Below are positions 62,834-64,000 of a DNA stretch of 64,000 bases, one piece after another; positions within the stretch are counted from its first letter, which is position 1; every line of letters begins with the position of its first letter. This stretch comes from Phycisphaeraceae bacterium. GTDB taxonomy: Bacteria; Planctomycetota; Phycisphaerae; Phycisphaerales; Phycisphaeraceae. The notes under the pieces are model-generated. The model ran no database searches. It worked only from the letters and a program-made list of their open reading frames with translations, and had not been told where the DNA came from. The position numbers and the translations under genes were made by a program. The stretch covers positions 124,001-188,000 of the forward strand of contig JANQSF010000012.1 in assembly GCA_028284155.1 (NCBI GenBank). Direction: 5' to 3'.

Positions 62834-64000
62834 TCACTCGGACGGTCCGACCTGACCGTCGGCGATGGCCTCGTCGGCACGGACGTCTTTATCGACGACC
62901 TCGCCCGCGGCCGCGTCGTCGTGCGACGGGTGCGTCTGGTCCTCACCGGCGTCGAGGTGTACGGCCTTGTAGCCGCCCTTGCTCTTGAAGTAGCCGATCA
63001 ACGCGAGGTAGCAGACGAGCATGATGCCTGGGAAGACGGCCATGCTCATCAGCGCCTTCTGATTACTCTCACCACGCGCTTTGTCGAATGCGTCACCAAC
63101 CTTTTTCTCTTCACCGGACAGGACAATCTCGTCCGGCTTGACCGGGTCGCCATCGTCAGCCCGTTTCTTGGTGATCTCGGCCAACTCCTTCGGGTCGTCG
63201 TCGAGACTGTCGTAGATGGCCTTGTTCAGCGCGTCGTTGTTGATGTCCTGGTACTTGAGGATTTCATAGATTGACTTGTCGTCGAGGGTGGTCAGTTTGC
63301 CGTCCTTGACCAGGCCGGTGACCTTCTTGGCGTCTTCGTGTTCGACAATGGCGTCGATCTGCCGGTCGGCCTGAAGGGTGCCGATGTAGGGGAAGCCGAG
63401 CGTGCCGACGGCCAACATGCCGATGCCGCCGATCGCGTTGAGCGTCAGCGCGCCGCCCTTGGGCGTTTGCTCAGACACGACGCCGAGCATGGTCGGCCAG
63501 AAGAACGTCTTGCCGAAGCCGTAGAGCGTGGCGGCGACGAAGATCAGGAAGCCGGTCGTGAATGAGAGCGTCGCCAAGCCAATGATCGCCAGCACGGCGC
63601 TGATCGCCAGCAGGCCAAGCGGCGAGAACTTGTGAACAATCGGCCCGGCGAAGAAACGCAGGACCATCATGATTAGCGACGTGTAAACGAGGATCCACCC
63701 GGCGTGAATATTCTCAAACACGTCTTCCATGATGCCGGTAATCCAACCGTCCGTGCCGATCTCCGTCGTCGCCAGCGGGATCATGATCAGCGACAGGAAG
63801 AACAGGATCGGTCGGCCCATGCGTCTCGTGTAGACACCGAATGCGACGACGATGGCGACGCCGATGCCGATGAACAGGCCCTTGGCGCCACCGGTCAACG
63901 ACGGTTGCCCCGCGTCGCTCAGGACAACGTTGCCAGACCCGTCGGTGACGCTGAACGCGGGCATGCCGTTGAAGAAGTCCATCAACTGCAGGGTGACGAG
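62834..64000 (-). CDS. Major facilitator superfamily transporter, 5' end outside window
   Basis: The C-terminal 388 residues are visible; the frame is open to the window edge. Membrane segments are clear (e.g. [102 protein letters not shown]). The [28 protein letters not shown] block is MFS-like (nucleoside/sugar permease style). A hydrophilic loop of about 110 residues ([12 protein letters not shown]...RGESNQKA) before the last membrane segment is unusual. The charged tail ends GQVGPSE. Substrate unknown. Confidence 0.78.
   Translation of the reverse strand, partial: LVTLQLMDFFNGMPAFSVTDGSGNVVLSDAGQPSLTGGAKGLFIGIGVAIVVAFGVYTRRMGRPILFFLSLIMIPLATTEIGTDGWITGIMEDVFENIHAGWILVYTSLIMMVLRFFAGPIVHKFSPLGLLAISAVLAIIGLATLSFTTGFLIFVAATLYGFGKTFFWPTMLGVVSEQTPKGGALTLNAIGGIGMLAVGTLGFPYIGTLQADRQIDAIVEHEDAKKVTGLVKDGKLTTLDDKSIYEILKYQDINNDALNKAIYDSLDDDPKELAEITKKRADDGDPVKPDEIVLSGEEKKVGDAFDKARGESNQKALMSMAVFPGIMLVCYLALIGYFKSKGGYKAVHLDAGEDQTHPSHDDAAAGEVVDKDVRADEAIADGQVGPSE

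Overview
This is high-GC DNA from a member of the Planctomycetota, read from gene content alone. Diagnostic features are three two-gene cassettes of the planctomycete secreted 'cytochrome/DUF' type (DUF1549/DUF1553 with DUF1501, twice; DUF1592-type with DUF1552, once), two giant secreted proteins starting with the LEPR-XLL motif, planctomycete PQQ-propeller and sialidase-like secreted proteins, and an MfnB-like enzyme of the methanofuran branch. Small membrane proteins with a CxxC...CPECGR zinc ribbon recall Phycisphaerae, but the class cannot be fixed from this window.

Layout. 1-4.1 kb is a worn accessory stretch: an integrase-like fragment with an in-frame stop, a FAS1/CIA30 secreted protein, and an RTX-like tail that meets a broken Ser/Thr kinase head to head. 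4.1-14.9 kb holds two convergent DUF1549-DUF1501 cassettes; the second is co-directional with a PQQ-like propeller and a sialidase-like protein. 14.95-24.2 kb is one 3078-residue mosaic surface protein (PD40 propeller, beta-helix, alpha/beta-hydrolase, ten SdrD-type B repeats). 24.4-41.2 kb is mostly housekeeping: transketolase, an ExbB-like channel, a FixJ-type regulator, a sulfatase, an AsmA-like protein, RibD, a branched-chain aminotransferase, TruD, MfnB, ComM, a divergent kinase, MetF and three zinc-ribbon membrane paralogs. 41.2-45.3 kb is the DUF1592-DUF1552 cassette. 45.7-52.4 kb carries a PSP1/RicT-like protein, a TPR protein, CoaD, an MBL-fold protein, SurE, a PilZ protein and a REC-GGDEF-HD protein.

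52.7-62.5 kb is the most interesting locus: a ten-heme lipoprotein cytochrome with a C-terminal LVIVD propeller, a predicted outer-membrane barrel sharing Pro-Gly-Pro-Arg repeats with it, and a divergent LEPR-XLL protein carrying two GlcG/HbpS-like haem-related domains. I read it as a candidate porin-cytochrome electron conduit with a surface haem-binding partner. The window ends in an MFS transporter cut at the edge.

The second theme is small palindromic DNA. At least six inverted-repeat elements occur between genes. One sits in frame inside the MfnB-like gene, between its conserved motifs, much like the Rickettsia palindromic elements; its sister copy is intergenic at 62.7 kb. A separate element type fills three intergenic gaps almost exactly from stop codon to start codon.
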